Below, in pieces: positions 28,101 through 43,100 of a stretch of 64,000 nucleotides of DNA; position 1 is the first letter of the stretch, and each line of letters starts with the position of its first letter. The DNA is taken from the NCBI GenBank assembly GCA_035048485.1, contig CM068588.1:25943118-26007117 (forward strand), given 5' to 3'. The notes beneath the pieces are model-generated. The model ran no database searches. It saw only the letters and a list, made by a program, of their open reading frames with translations, and was not told the DNA's origin. Made by a program: the position numbers and the translations under genes. The stretch is from Pteria penguin (lineage: Eukaryota; Mollusca; Bivalvia; Pterioida; Pteriidae).

Positions 28101-31100
28101 GAAAATGCTTGTCATATGATATGTCAGTGACAAGTCTATAGATCAAATGAATACACAGAATATGAAAAGACAGCTCATTTAAAGAAATAAAATAAATGGT
28201 GAAAACCTAAGTATTCCTAAATATCAATCTTGCCTTACAAGAAAATGTAAAATTGAAAAAAAAATTTTGTCCAGAAATGAAATGAAACGGGGCATTTCTG
28301 TTCAAATTTCCAAAATCTATGCGCAATAACTGTAAGCTTTATTCCATGTTTAGTACATTATCCTGAAATAATAAAATCAGTTTACCTCTCTGGATGGGCC
28401 CTAGGTGCAGAACAATTGATAGAGGATTCCGCCTTGATGATGGTGGTGCCATTTATATGATAGTTCAAACGAGTACGACGATTGGTTGATCCTGTCAGGA
28501 AAAGTCTCAATTCTCCTCCTTGGATTAGAGTCAAATTAATCATATGATCAACTGTGCCTTCCACGTGTACAAACACTTTCTCCAAATTTGTATCCGGAGC
28601 CAGACCTAAATATCCATCCTCATATACATAGGAACTAAAAGGAGTGTCAATAAACTGTCGTCTTAGATCCATGATCTGGTGGGGTCCGACATGGACAAAG
28701 CCTGTACGATCACCGATCATATGGGTAAAGAAGAGGTTACTTCCCTTAGATACTGGTTCTGGAAGAACGGCAAAATGAGCATTTCCATAAATCTGGAACT
28801 CCTCAAATCTGAAGTCAAAGTTTCCGAGAGCCATCCAGTGTTGACCAGCATCTGGGTGGATCCAGGCTTTGAAGCTGTCTTCTGTTATATCATTGTAGTT
28901 TGTGATGGTCTTAACATAGCGACTTTGAAGATTATTATTATTGACATATAGTGTGCGATGATGGTACTCCTGATGGTAAAGAAACACAGTGCCAGGACCA
29001 CCTGGTTCAGTGTCATAAGAGGTGTCCACATCTCCACCATAGGATTGGTAACTACCCAAGTAAGTATTGTTGACCCAGAAGTAAATGGCTATTCTACCAC
29101 CTGCTCCTCCTCCCCCACCTCCAATGCCATTCCCGCCATTTGATGTTATATTTCCTATTTCAGGTAAGAATTATACATCAGCAGATGGATAACAGTTCTG
29201 TATCAATGTATAGATGTATGAATACCTTTACTGGGTAATCTAACACTATCTGCTAACATATTCTGGATCAAACTTAAAATCTCTATTCACTACAGACAGG
29301 TAAAAAGTGTTAGCTCATTTTGTTTTGGAAAGCAATAAGTCTTCAATATAAATTCATCTAACATTTTTAGAATATAAAACCATCAAATATATATTACATA
29401 TTTGTGTATATAAAAAAGTTAGTTATATTGTCAAGCATACACTGATACCGGTAAGTAACTAGATTTTCCTAGATATATCTCCCCTTGCAGAACTGACTTA
29501 CCCATTCCTCTAAGTACTCTACAATACATCCATATACTGCCACCAGATCCACCCCCTGCATTGCTTCCTGTAGCATGGCCAGCATCAGCTGTCAGCTCAC
29601 CGTCTACCTCTATTATATTGGTTACATTTAGCCAAAGCATCCCACCTCCTCTTCCACCATTGGATCCTCCTCCTGCACTTCCAATGGCAAAGGGTTGGTA
29701 CATGTGACCATAGGCTTGACCTGAAAACATAAATTTTATTTTGAATGTTTGATTCTTGCTTTATCTACACCAAGATTATTGCGCTATATACATGTATGGT
29801 GATGGTATCTGCCTGACATAATGCACAGAAATTTAGACCTTTGCAAAAGAACCAACCAAAAAGTGAGGGATCTTTTGTATACGTGTCATGCCTATTGTGA
29901 CATGGGACATGGTTTTCATTGTCTAATCCAAAAGACGGGACACCAAGGAGCTACTGGCGTTACTCAAACCGGAAACCTCTCAGTCAAAAACTAAGCACCC
30001 AACAGAATGAGCTTTGTCAACTCCACAATATATAGATCAAGTAGTACTGAAATAATGAAATAAAGCATCAGTCCAGGAAAGTCAGAAAAGGCACATATAT
30101 GTATTGCGGTTATACATGCCCTATAATGGTCGTTTCTGTCTCAGTCTGTGAAACTTGACAAAACAAAAATAGTGAACACATGTATAAAAGTGGATTTTAT
30201 CCTTGAAGTTTTTTTTACACTACCCTCAGGATTGTTTTACTGGTATGATAATGGTCAGTCTCTCATAGGCAAAACAAACCATAAAACCCCAGAGAACCCA
30301 GATTATAATGGGGACTTCTTCTTGTATATATCAAAAGCTGAAGGAAATGTTGAAAAACGGCCACTCGGACATCAGAAGCCATAGCAGGTTCAAATTTAGC
30401 GTATTGATTAATCCACATAACCTTTGGCTTTCCAAAAAATTTTTAAAAACACTGAATAGATCAAAATAAAGAAATCAATATACATATACATGTACCTGTT
30501 TTGGTGATTCCATGACCTCTACCACTGGTGCCACCATGTCCTGCACCAGAAGATCCACTGGACTGAGTAGATCCTCTTCCTAAATTCACCACACTGTTAG
30601 CCACATCAGTGTCACGGTATCCTAATTCCTTAGCTGTTAACAGACCACCACTATCTATGGTGATATTATGAGCAGTCAAGGTGACATTGGTACAGATCAA
30701 TGTCCCACCACCTTCTACAGACAGGCTGTAATCCACCTTGATATTCATTCCTGGCTCAGTTACTGGGTCTGTCACAGCTCTAATGGTGGAATTCTCTTGA
30801 ATCCTGGCCCACAAGAAAAAGAAATTATCAGGAGGAAAATCTTTTGTATATCCACCACTTTCTAAGGACAATAACCCATTGTGGTGTAAGGTGATATTTT
30901 CAATATTGGCTAATTCTCCATGCATCCATATAGATACACCATGCACTATTGTGAAAGTACCCAGTCCTGTGTATGACCCAGCATATGCTCGCACATTAAA
31001 AGGTAAATCTATCTCAAAGCGTTCCAGATCCATGACCTGATTATTACCCAAGTGTACAGTTCCAGACCTGTCTCCTATCATGTATAAGAAGAATACTTCG

Positions 31101-34100
31101 ACAGGTGCGTTAACTGGGTCAGGTAAGATGGCCAGGTGGGCTGCTCCATATACTTGTAACTCATTAAAATGGTATTTATAGGCACCTCCAGCAAAAGAGT
31201 GCGTCCCAGACTCAGGCAAAATCCAGGTGCGACAGCTGTCAGATTCCAAGTTGCTATAATCGTTTATGACATTATATTTATCGTTAGGATGACGGCCACC
31301 ATTATCAATGATAAGAGTGGTATGATTTTCCAACATGTGGTAAATAAATGCTGTACCACCCCCACCATTCTCTGAAGCACCATCTACTCCTGCTTTTCCA
31401 CCAATAGCTTGATACCTAAAGCTGGACATGGTTTCGTTGACTTGGAAATACATTGCGATTCTCCCTCCTGCACCTCCTCCTCCAGGACTACTCGTATTTG
31501 GTGAACCATGACCACCATGAGCTGTAATTTTACCATAACCTTTGACTTTATAGCACCACATCCATATACTGCCACCACTTCCACCACCACCACCATTATT
31601 ATCTGCATCATGTCCTCTTGCACTCACTTCTCCATCAATATCTATAACATTTGTGACATTCATCCAGATGACGCCTCCACCAGATCCTCCATATGCGCCC
31701 CATTTTCCGTATCCACCAGCACTACCAATTCTATCAGGCTCATACAGATTTCCATACGCAAATCCAGAACGACTATTCGAGAGACTACTGTGACCTCCAC
31801 TTCCACCGTGACCAGCCCCTGCACCTTTTCCATATGTGCGATCAGGTGTTCCTCCATTCACATAGCCATGGACAGATTTAGAGCCATGAGTGGCGTGATT
31901 ATGATGGGACATGTACCCTAAACCTTCACTTGAAATCAGTCCTCCTGCATCTACTGTGATATTCTCTGTAGTAAAGGTCATGTAAGCTCCATGCAGCATA
32001 CCTCCTCCTTCTACAGTGATCGCCTTGGTGTAGAAAGTTATACCAATGTGTTCAATAGGGTCTGTAGTTGCATTCACAACAGCTTCATCCTGGATTCTGA
32101 TGAACTCGTACATATAGCTGCTCTCTGGTTCATTGAGGGTGTGACCTCCGTCCTTCAGCCAGAGGTAACCACCATGATGGAGTGTAATATTCTCCACATT
32201 AGCCATGATACCACTGAGATGAATCTCCACACCATGAATAAAAGTCATATTAGCAAGACCTAGAAAACCATATCTGTAGACATAACAATTAAAGGGGAGG
32301 TCAATTTCATCTCGAATTAAGTCCATTATCTGACCAGCAGCAATATGCACTGAGCCTGTTCGGTCTCCTATCATGTATTTGAAGAACACAGTCACATTGT
32401 ATCCATTACCTGCATTCATATTAGTCGCGTAAATGGGTCCAGCATTAGGATTATAAATAGTTGCTGATGGTACTGCTGATGGCTGAAGGACAGCAAGATG
32501 GCCATTACCGTATATCTGTAGCTCTTCAAACTCATAAAGATAACTTCCACCAGCAAACTCATGTAATCCAGAAGTTGGTAGAATCCATGCTCTAGCTCCA
32601 TCCTTTGTTGTGTCCTCCCAGTTTACATATTTTTCCCTGGGATTTGGTACATTGTTGTTGTCAATGAGCAACGTGCGGTGATCATAGACCATATGGTAGA
32701 GGAAGACGGTTCCAGGACCACCGCTCTCAGAAAGTCCAGTAGTCAATCCTGGCCAACCACCATTGGCAAGGTATCGGAATTCGCTGAATGTTTTATTCTG
32801 TACAAAGTACATGGCAATTCTTCCTCCTGCCCCTCCACCACCACCTCTGATGGTAGAATATGAGGAACCATTCCCACCTTGAGCCAGGATGGTACCATAA
32901 CCTACAAAGTAACAAAAGAACTATTGTTTGATGTTTAATACAGCATGGATTAGAGGGCAGGAGAAGTGTTACTACATCAACATTCCGCATTGTCTTCACA
33001 TTCAGGATCAGTTTCTGATATAGGTACCATCCTCTGCCGTCTAAATAAATGTAAATTTTGCAAGCCTACACAAGATAGTACTTTGTTTTCTATGAATAAA
33101 GTCTAGAGTCTAGTTCAGTTTTTTCTACATGGTAAACATCCGAAAACTTCATTTTGATTTTGATCATTTTGAACATTTCAAGATAAAAAGTCATATAACT
33201 TTGTGCTAGAAAAAAAACCATTCAAAACTTAATGACTTACCAGTGATTGTTTTGGTATGAAGCCATATGCTTCCACCACTTCCTCCACCACTGACCTTTG
33301 ACCCTGATGTGGTTCCACTGTCACCACTGGCTGTTATCAAACCATCAATAAGAATGGTATCAGTGACATTCAGCCAAATTCTTCCTCCACCTGGACCTCC
33401 TGCAATACCACCACCACAACTTCCAAACACAGTTGGTGCATAAAGGTCACCATAGGGGGCACCACCTATATCATTTTCTGAAAGGAAGAGTAGAGATGCA
33501 ATGTACTAAATGGATAAGAATATACATAAATGGATGAAGACTTTTCCTCATGATGCTTTAATGAAAAAAAAAACCAAGAAGGTCTACAGCTAGATGAATA
33601 AATAAAAATGCTCAAAATGTTTAAAAAAAAAATTGAGAGCATCCTTAAACTGTATGTGTCTGTTTGGATCAGATCCCAGGGCAATTCAATTTTCATTAAC
33701 CATTTACCACTTTCTCTACAACCACTGTCACCATGCCCTCCTCCATTCAATCTTGAATAGCCATATCCTCTAACAACCCTGTAACCATGTTCTGCTCCAG
33801 ACTACTCACTCGCCCATTCAATTTTGAATGACCACTTACCTGCCATCTCCTTAAAGCTTCAGATCACAATCTTGAATAACAAAAAACACTGCTCCGAATC
33901 ACCTACCAACCCATTCAAATCTTGAATGACCACTTACCACTTGCTCTACCACCACTGCCACCATGTCCTGCTCCAGATCCTCCATTTGATCCCGAATATC
34001 CACGTCCTTCATTAATAATACCATGACGTCCATAGTTGGGAGCTCCAAACTGGTCAGTACTAAAACCATCAGCCATCTCGTAACCAAGTCCATCAGAACT

Positions 34101-37100
34101 CAATGTGCCACCTGCATCAATACTAATATTCAGGGCATGAAAATACATATATGTTCCCCTCACCAGACCCCCGCCATCAATAGTAAGGCCAATGACCGTA
34201 AATCTTATGTTTGGTTCATTGACAGGGTCAGAGATCATGTGGAGATAACCTTGATCTTTGACTTTGACAAAGTCAAACTGATAATTGCTAGCTGCCATTC
34301 CTTCTGTGCGTCCCTCGATGTTAAGCCACATTTTACCTCCATGGTGGAGAGTCAGGTTTGTCACATGGGCAAGGGTTCCTGAAATAATAATTTTTTACAT
34401 TGTAATTTTTTTTTTCATGTCATAACTGCACATATAACGTACTATTTTAAATTCTATTTGAATAACGAAAATTAAATATATGACTACAAATCAGTCTGAC
34501 ATATTTCTAGAATTTGTAATACATTATAAACTAACTTAAACTGCATAATAAAGTAATATTTTGTACTTTCTTGCCATTCATTTTGATTGAAGATTACCAC
34601 AATAAACCATACTAAATTCACCAAGTCTTGAAAGAACCCTAGATGAGAGTACAAATAAGACGTACAGTATTTTTCCTTTTGATTATTTGTACAAATAAGT
34701 TAGTACATGTATTTGACAGTATTTCCTTTGATATCCATTCTCACCATTCAGGAAGATCTCCACTCCATGTATGTTGGTATCGGGAGCCATACCTAGGTAC
34801 CCACCATCATACACATGTACGCTAAACGGCAGGTCTATTTCTGGACGTTCTAGATCCATTGTCTGGTTCTTTCCAATATGAATAGCTCCAGTTCTGTCAC
34901 CTATCATGTTGTCGAAGAAAATGGTGGCACCAGAGTTGACAGGGTTAGTCAGCATTGCTAATTGAGCCTTGCCGTAGATCTGTAACTCATTGAAGTGGTA
35001 GTCTGAGGTGGTACCTGCGGTAAAGAAAATATAATGTATGGTAAAATAAACAATCTTTAACCTCCTTAAAAAATATTGTGCAATAGTAATACTTCTTCAG
35101 ACCATTGACACAGAAGGTATGGAGAAATCGTTTTCTACATTGGACATTTTGTATTTTGGAGTACATGTTTTTCTTAAAGGTGAAAAGGGAATTTCAATGT
35201 GCAATGGTTTATCTACTTTGAAAATATATTTATTGACAAAGCCATCTTACCAGCCATTGTATGTGAGCCATGCTCAGGAAGAAACCATGCTCTGCCTTCA
35301 TCCTGATCCAATGAGGCATAATCTGCTATCACATTCGTGAAGGGGTCAGGACCACGATTAAAGTTATTCAGCAGCAATGTCGAATGGTTGTACACTACAG
35401 ATAGAGAATTGACATCTTCATATAACTGTTTTACAATGGAACATGTTTCAAGCAGTCACCTAATGCTTCAATATATGTTACTTTTGTATATAGGCAATCA
35501 GTGAAAAGGAACAGAGAGATGTTTTACATTATACCTTATTCTTTTTGCAGCACTGCTTTAGATAACATCTTACACAGATCACTTATGCCCTCACCTGTAT
35601 GATAAAAATACACAGTTCCAGGACTACCATTGCCTTTGTTGTTTCCTCCTAGCCCTCCGTATGCATCAAAAGTCCCTGTATAGGTTTTATTTTCAGCAAA
35701 GAACATGGCTATACGCCCCCCGGATCCACCTCCACCGGTGATGGTAGTATTGTATGATGAACCATCTCCACCAATCACTTGAATCTTACCATAGCCCTAG
35801 TAGCGATCAGAGTGCAACATGCGTCAAAATAAATAATGTCTATAACAAATGATAAGTAGAAAAATTATGACTGGTATTATCAAAATACTGTTTAAATGCC
35901 TCTTTAATGACATTTAAGTTACATTCTTCAGTGGGTCTGAATCAGTGGCTTCCATATATAGGTATTATATTAATAATTTAACCCCTAGAATTCCTCTTTT
36001 GCCAAAAACTGTTCTGGTCTGTAAACCTTGATATTGATGATATTCGTGTCGGTAGAGACACAAGATCTCTTCTTCAATTTATTGTTCTGTTTACTTATGT
36101 TGTTGTTATTCATTTCAATAGAGCCCCCAAATCCCTTTACTGCATATGGTTTTGGTGTATTTACCTTGATATTGTTGATATTTATGTTTATAGATCCCCC
36201 AGATCCTCCCCTGGCAGCTTATGGTTTTGGTGTATTTACCTTGATATTGTTGATATTTATGTTTATAGATCCCCCAGATCCTCCCCTGTCAGCTTATGGT
36301 TTTGGTGTATTTACCTTGATATTGTTGATATTTATGTTTATAGATCCCCCAGATCCTCCCCTGGCAGCTTATGGTTTTGGTGTATTTACCTTGATATTGT
36401 TGATATTTATGTTTATAGATCCCCCAGATCCTCCCCTGTCAGCTTATGGTTTTGGTGTATTTACCTTGATATTGTTGATATTTATGTTTATAGATCCCCC
36501 AGATCCTTCCCTGGCAGCTTATGGTTTTGGTGTATTTACCTTGATATTGTTGATATTCATGTTTATAGAGCCTCCAGATCCTCCCCCAGCAGCTTTAGAG
36601 GTTTGCCCACTCCCTCCGTTACAGCTGATTTCCCCATCATTGTGTAGTGTATCTGTAACAGTAAGGTAGATAACTCCGCCACCCAGACCTCCAGAGTTTG
36701 TTACACCCCGTCCATCTCCTCCTTTACATCCTCTGTCTGCAGGGTTAAATAACTGACCATAGGGGGCACCAGTAGTATGTGCCGAGTGACCTCTTCCACC
36801 TCTACCACCATGACCAGCACCTTGGAAGACAATTACCTCGTATTTATAGAAGGCAATATAATTCACTGCATAAAGATTTATTAAACAAACCATTTTAAAC
36901 ATTCTTTCAAATCATTATAAAGTTTCAAGGGCAAAGTTTGTATGGTACTTATTGTTACTTGATTTGGTTCAACCAGTTTAAAGAAGACAACCTCCTGCTT
37001 CTAGTTTAACAAGAAATTATTGTCCATGTCAACCTGTATGTTATTAATAGTGCCAAAGGACAAATTCAATCTAATTCACAAGGAGGTAAAAAACATAAAG

Positions 37101-40100
37101 AACACCTTTAATATCTCAGACACCGAAATCATGCTACATCATACTTCTATAATTTTTGAGCTTATCAATACATTATGTAATAAAGTCGAATTATTCTTCT
37201 GCTTACCATATTAAGGTCATCACGAAGTAAAACAGCTTCTATTTGACAAATAGCATGAAGAATGTACACCCACTATACACCCACTGTACTAACATATACC
37301 TCTCTGCATCTTATTTCCTGAAACCAATATTTAATAATAGTAATACCACAGCAAAATACCTGATCCTCCCCATGTATCTGCACTCCCATCACCCTTGGTA
37401 CATGTGACCTCATGGACATCACCTATGACCTGCCCAAGGTCATCAACCTGCATGACGCCAGCAGTGATATCTAAATGTACAGCATGAATGAGGCCTCCTC
37501 CCTTAATCCAAAGTTTTCCAGCCTAAGAGCATAAAAATCTTTCATTTAAACACATAAATAAGATTTCATGATATCTATTTTAATATGGTTTTTTTCATAA
37601 ATCTCTGACTACCATTTGGAAAATCCTGAATACAACATGGAAAATATTGTAATACCGTAGTGAAGTGGATAGTACTTGTTGTACATATAAGGCATCAGCT
37701 TTGTTTGTTGTTTGAAGTCACAGAAAGATCCTCTGGTGTTGGCATATACCTGATGCAATGCACAGAAATTTAGACCTTTATAACATATCCACCTGAAGCA
37801 GTGATGAATCGTTTAGATTCCAGCATCTACTGTAACAGGGAGCTTCATGTTTTATTGTTACATCCGTCAGATGAATTACTAGGTGGACTTGAACTTCAAT
37901 CACAATCACTCAGCCTCAAGCCAACCTAAGCTAAAACTATGCCTCACCCACTATAGCCATTGACACATAGAAATATACTTTATCTACATTTTCAAAGAAA
38001 AAGTTTTAAAGAATACAAATTTTTATATAATGAAATTTAAGAAACACATCTGAATACTTTTATTGAAATGCTGGAATTTCTTTGGGTATAATTAGCTCAA
38101 ACGTAAACTAATAAAATGAAGTGTGATAAATTTGTAGTATTCTTAAACATTTAAATTATAGTGTATTCATTCTGAAAATTTAATTTCATAAGATTTTACA
38201 TTGTTTCTTTTATCAATTCATTCAAATAATGACAACTCTTACCTCTAGTTTGAGTGAACTCTGGCTATTTGTTATTTCTTCAGTTACTGTGACTTCTCCT
38301 CCATTTTTAATGGTGAGTGATGGAAAGACATAGATTCCTGAGGTACCAGTGTGGTTAAGTTGTCTAGTAGTCCCTGTAGCTCCGAGTTTTAGTTTGCATC
38401 CCTCACTTACGATAACATCCTCAATACCTAGTGTTCCCCTATATACAGAACATTATGATTTTCATTATATATTTATACTTCATAGAATAATATTAATTTC
38501 AAAGACAAATTTACAATTGTTAATACTTTTGAAGGTATTCTAAAAAAGAAACATAAGTTTTTCCATAACTGCTTTACGTATGGATTCCTTATGTAAATCC
38601 TTCAGTCATTTTCACAAACATAAGGAAATTCATTTAAGATTTATGACACCTTTTATGTGTCCTTACAAGCTAAGGATTTTCTGTTATGAAAATTTTACTG
38701 ACGATCTTTGTGAAATTGACTTAAAGATTTATTTTGTATGTACATAAAATAAATTACGTATGACTCTTTTTGAAAATGCCTACTGAACAGTTTAATGCAG
38801 ATGCGTAATTAAAAATTTTATGTGATTTATCTTACATTTCAGAGATTCCATTATCTACAGTAAGTACGCTTGGAGTATATATGACCTTTTTTTTTTTACC
38901 TTGTTACACACAGATATGTCATTGATATCGTGAACTTAACAATAACTGTGCTATTCAAATAAACGAAGCGCTTCTTTATTATAGAGTTATAAGTGGCAGA
39001 TTTTCAATAGATCTGATAGAAAATGGTTTTGGATTTCAGCATCTAATTTAATAAAATGAAATAGTCAATAATGTGACTTTCAATTAAGTGGCAAGCACTG
39101 TACCATTTTAGATATTACAAACTAATTTAGAAACTCACCAAATATGGAACTCTGTCTTGTAACACATAAAGGAAGACGGAAGAAGAAGTGTACCTCCCTC
39201 ATGAACATATATGTTTATCAAAAATTCTACATCGTCTGCATGCTGCACCACCACTACCTGGTCTTTACCGACGTGCAGAACTCCAGTATGGTCACCAGCG
39301 AACTTGAAGGATTTCAGACTGAAAGGGCTGGCATAGAAAAAGCAAAAGGTTTCATTTATATAGCATACTTATCCCTTCTCAAATTAATTGTATTATTTTT
39401 TTATGTTCCATTTTTTTATGATATGAAATTAACAGAGACTTTTGATTCAAGAAATCAAAGCATCGTAAGCTGCCGTGAATTCCAAGCACATGTGGGTAAT
39501 ACCTTGACATGAAACAAGAGATACCCCATGAAAATAATTGGCACTATTTAAAAGTTGCAAAAAATAGCAAATTACTGTTTGTTAATCAAAATTTTCACTT
39601 CTGAAATTTACTTTTGAAACATGATTTTTTTAATTTAAGCTAAAATTCGATTTTTAAACATTTAATATAAAATTGGAGAAAAATTTGTGTTAATTCAAAC
39701 TCATATAAGTAAAGGGTGTCAAAATTAAAGGTGTCATTTTCCACAATATATGAAAAGCAGAGAATTTTCTGTACTATATCATCATTCCACAATGTAACAG
39801 AATTTTATCAAACTTATCTATACACACAAATAACAGTATAGATCATTTAGTTTAAAGTATATAAAATACTATTCAACATATGATAATTATTGATAAGGAA
39901 CAGAATATACATTCTGCACTTCGCACATTTCATTTAGATTATAATCGATAAAAGTTGAATTGTATAGCGTGGCAAATTCAGATTTGATTTTTATATTTTC
40001 TGAATCTTTTAAGAATGAAAATTATAAATTTATAATATTGACTGACTTTGTGAGATCAGGATGTATAGCAAGATGTGCTCCTCCAGTAAGAACCAGGATG

Positions 40101-43100
40101 TCAAAGTCTAAAGTGTCGTTGTCCACAATCCACGTCCGTCCTGGGTCTGCCTCATAGGTTGCTAGGGAAAATGGGGATATCATTTCGGTGGTTACTGTTG
40201 CAGCATTACTTGTCACTACTCTCTTGTTGTTATCTATTATAAGTGTTCTGTTAACAAAGTCTGGTAGGGCATCCTGAGTTCATGACAGAAATAAATACCA
40301 ATATTAAGCAAACTGACACACATTTTAAAATTTCAATATAAGCAGCAAGTTTATCACTTAACTCTATGATTTCTACTTGCCAATAAACTCCGTAAAAACA
40401 TGGAATAGAGTACTGAAATATTTCAATCTGACTAAATATGTAAACATCTTCTATCTATTAAAGCTTTGGGTGCAGATTCCTGAATTTCATTTGTTCCAAT
40501 GTGTCTACAACCTCATGATTCCATGATTGGATGTGAATGAAAATTTTTTGAAGTCATGAAAGTTATTTTCAAACCAAACTGAAGTATAGTTACATGTAAT
40601 TTACTGCAGGACATTTGATTTACCCCACCAAAACGGAAGAGGCATCAATAATAAATATATTCAAAAATATTCACCATAACTCAAAATATGAAATTTTCTA
40701 ATGAGCATAATGAATCTTCAAAAGTTTAATTAGAATATTTCAACAAAAATAAAGCTTCTCTCTATAGTGTAATGACATTTATGTGCATCTTTCTACTTTT
40801 AGTTATCCTGTCATCAGGAGACCCTATGAGAACTATATCATCAGGCAGATGCCACCAATGCAGGGTTTAGTGGATTTTAGATGTGTAGATGCTGCCACCA
40901 ATGTGGGCCAATGTGGTGCCAGCACCAAAGTTTCATTATGCACTCACTTTTATAAACACTGTGCCAGCACCACCATTTTATCATATACTCACTTCTATAT
41001 ACACTGTGCCAGCACCATCATTTTGTCATGCACTCAAATCTAAATACACTGTGCCAGCACCACCATTTCCTCATGTACTCACCTCTATATACACTGTGCC
41101 AGCACCACCATTTTGTCATGCACTCAAATCTAAATACACTGTGCCAGCACCACCATTTCCTCATGTACTCACCTCTATATACACAGTGCCAGCACCACCA
41201 CTTTATCATGTACTCACCTCTAGATACACTGTGCCAGCACCACCATTTCCTCCTGAACTAGTACCACCATATGACAAGAAGTTTCCTTGCCACCATGTTC
41301 TTTTGCGATAGTACACTGCAAGTCTTCCTCCACCACCTGAACCCCTTGTGGTAGTGCCATCTCCTCCAAGTACCTATAGAAAATGTAAGATCTACGTTGC
41401 TTTCAGAATCATAACAGCTAGCCTCATTGCTCAGTTTGTAGACTTTGCTAATCCTGAATGCTTTGCTTAAAAGTTAGCGATTACATAAAATGGAGGCTGT
41501 ATAGATACATGTACTTATTTCTATAAAGATTATTATATTTGTACATAATATAAGGGGTCTGTAAATGGCAAATATCAAAACTTACATAGTTATCTTTTTT
41601 CGTAATGCAAAAAATGAAATAAGTAATCTCTCCCTAAAAAATCATGTTGTTCCAAATATAGATCTAAAGTAGAAGTTTTACACTAAGTAGTGCCAGGTAG
41701 CAGAAAAACTAAACAGCGGCCTATGCAGCTACTGTAGAATGGAGGAGGGAGAAGTCATAACCTGAAAAAGGCTTTTTTTCAATGTATTGTCTGGTATTTA
41801 TTCATTCAGGAATTTTCACCTGTGTGAAAGTCAGTGTTTGTGATCAAATACTCCAGGAAACCTGCAGACTCTAATGACCAACTTCATACATGTACCAAGA
41901 GTCCTGTATATCATGGGAGATTTCTGGAATATCATGAATTATTATAATGTCTTCTCAAAATCAGGTAGATGCACATAAGTATACCTTGATTCTAAATCAA
42001 GCAGTAGAATACAATGAAGTGTTAAAACACCATTATAAGAACTCTAAACTAGTTAAAAAAAATCTAAATCAATGGAACCGTAACAAAGTAATAAGTCGCA
42101 CAGACTCATATACTGACCTGTATTTGACCTTTGCCCTCAATGTTGTATGTATCAATCCAAATACTTCCTCCGCTACCACCTGCCACACTACTATGTCCAT
42201 CCTGACCATCTGACTGAATAATGCCCTCACACACAAGGGTATGAGTCACCACAATCTTCAATATACCACCACCAGCACCATGGGAAATGGTTGCACCGTG
42301 ACCGCCGCTTCCAAAATCAGTTGGTTTGTACAGAGAACCATAGATAACTCCTGGTTTTCGAGCTGTAATATATTTCAGGAATGTTATCTTCTGAGTGTTC
42401 ATCACTTGGTTATATAATTTACGTCCTCAAAAGGTAATCATCAATTGCATTATATGTGTATGTTTTTCCAAGATAAAATGGGAAATGAATGTTATGAATA
42501 TTTATTTTGCTTTCCATGGTATTCCAATAGATGATCTTCATATTTTACATAATATAAGCGGCCCAAGACCTGACATGTTACTTTTTGCTGAGGTTTTCAT
42601 TTTGATGTAAAGAACTATATAGTGACGTCACAAGTTAAGCAAAGACGTCAAAATAAATATCCCGGCAAAGAGTTGCATGTCGGGTCTTGGGCCGTTTATA
42701 TCATGTAAAATATGAAGATTGTCTATTAAACTTAATCAATCCAGCCTTCTTCAAAATTCCTGTATATCTTATTCACATGTTTATTAAAATTAACCTTAGT
42801 TTTCCTTCTTTTATTCAAACGATGTATATAAGTATGTTTTGATTTCGATGAGTTTTAAAATACAGCTTTATACCATTCACGATTCCTTAACCATCATAAT
42901 AAGAGTGTGTAGCATTGGGACAAAGTCTGACAGTCCACCTGCAGACCATGTACCTAACAGACTAAAGCCTGTTTCAGTCAAATATATTAGCCACCTGGAT
43001 CAATGAGGCTCAACTCAAATATTTATAACTCTGAATTGTGTAGAAAAAAAAGATGTACAAGAATTAAGATAAGATCATTTCTAGAACTCACTGTTTGTTG

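Noticed and set aside
36028..36669. 213-codon plus-strand frame with 25-residue hydrophobic repeats
   Set aside because: It is the complement of the 75-bp array derived from e17; the period divisible by three keeps it open. No start context or splice support.
39144..39512. 122-codon plus-strand frame
   Set aside because: Shadow of exon e14 on the other strand; e14 fits the gene phase and motif (GDHTGVLHVGKDQ).
40913..41217. CRISPR-like array
   Set aside because: Repeats are contiguous without unique spacers, and the genome is eukaryotic.
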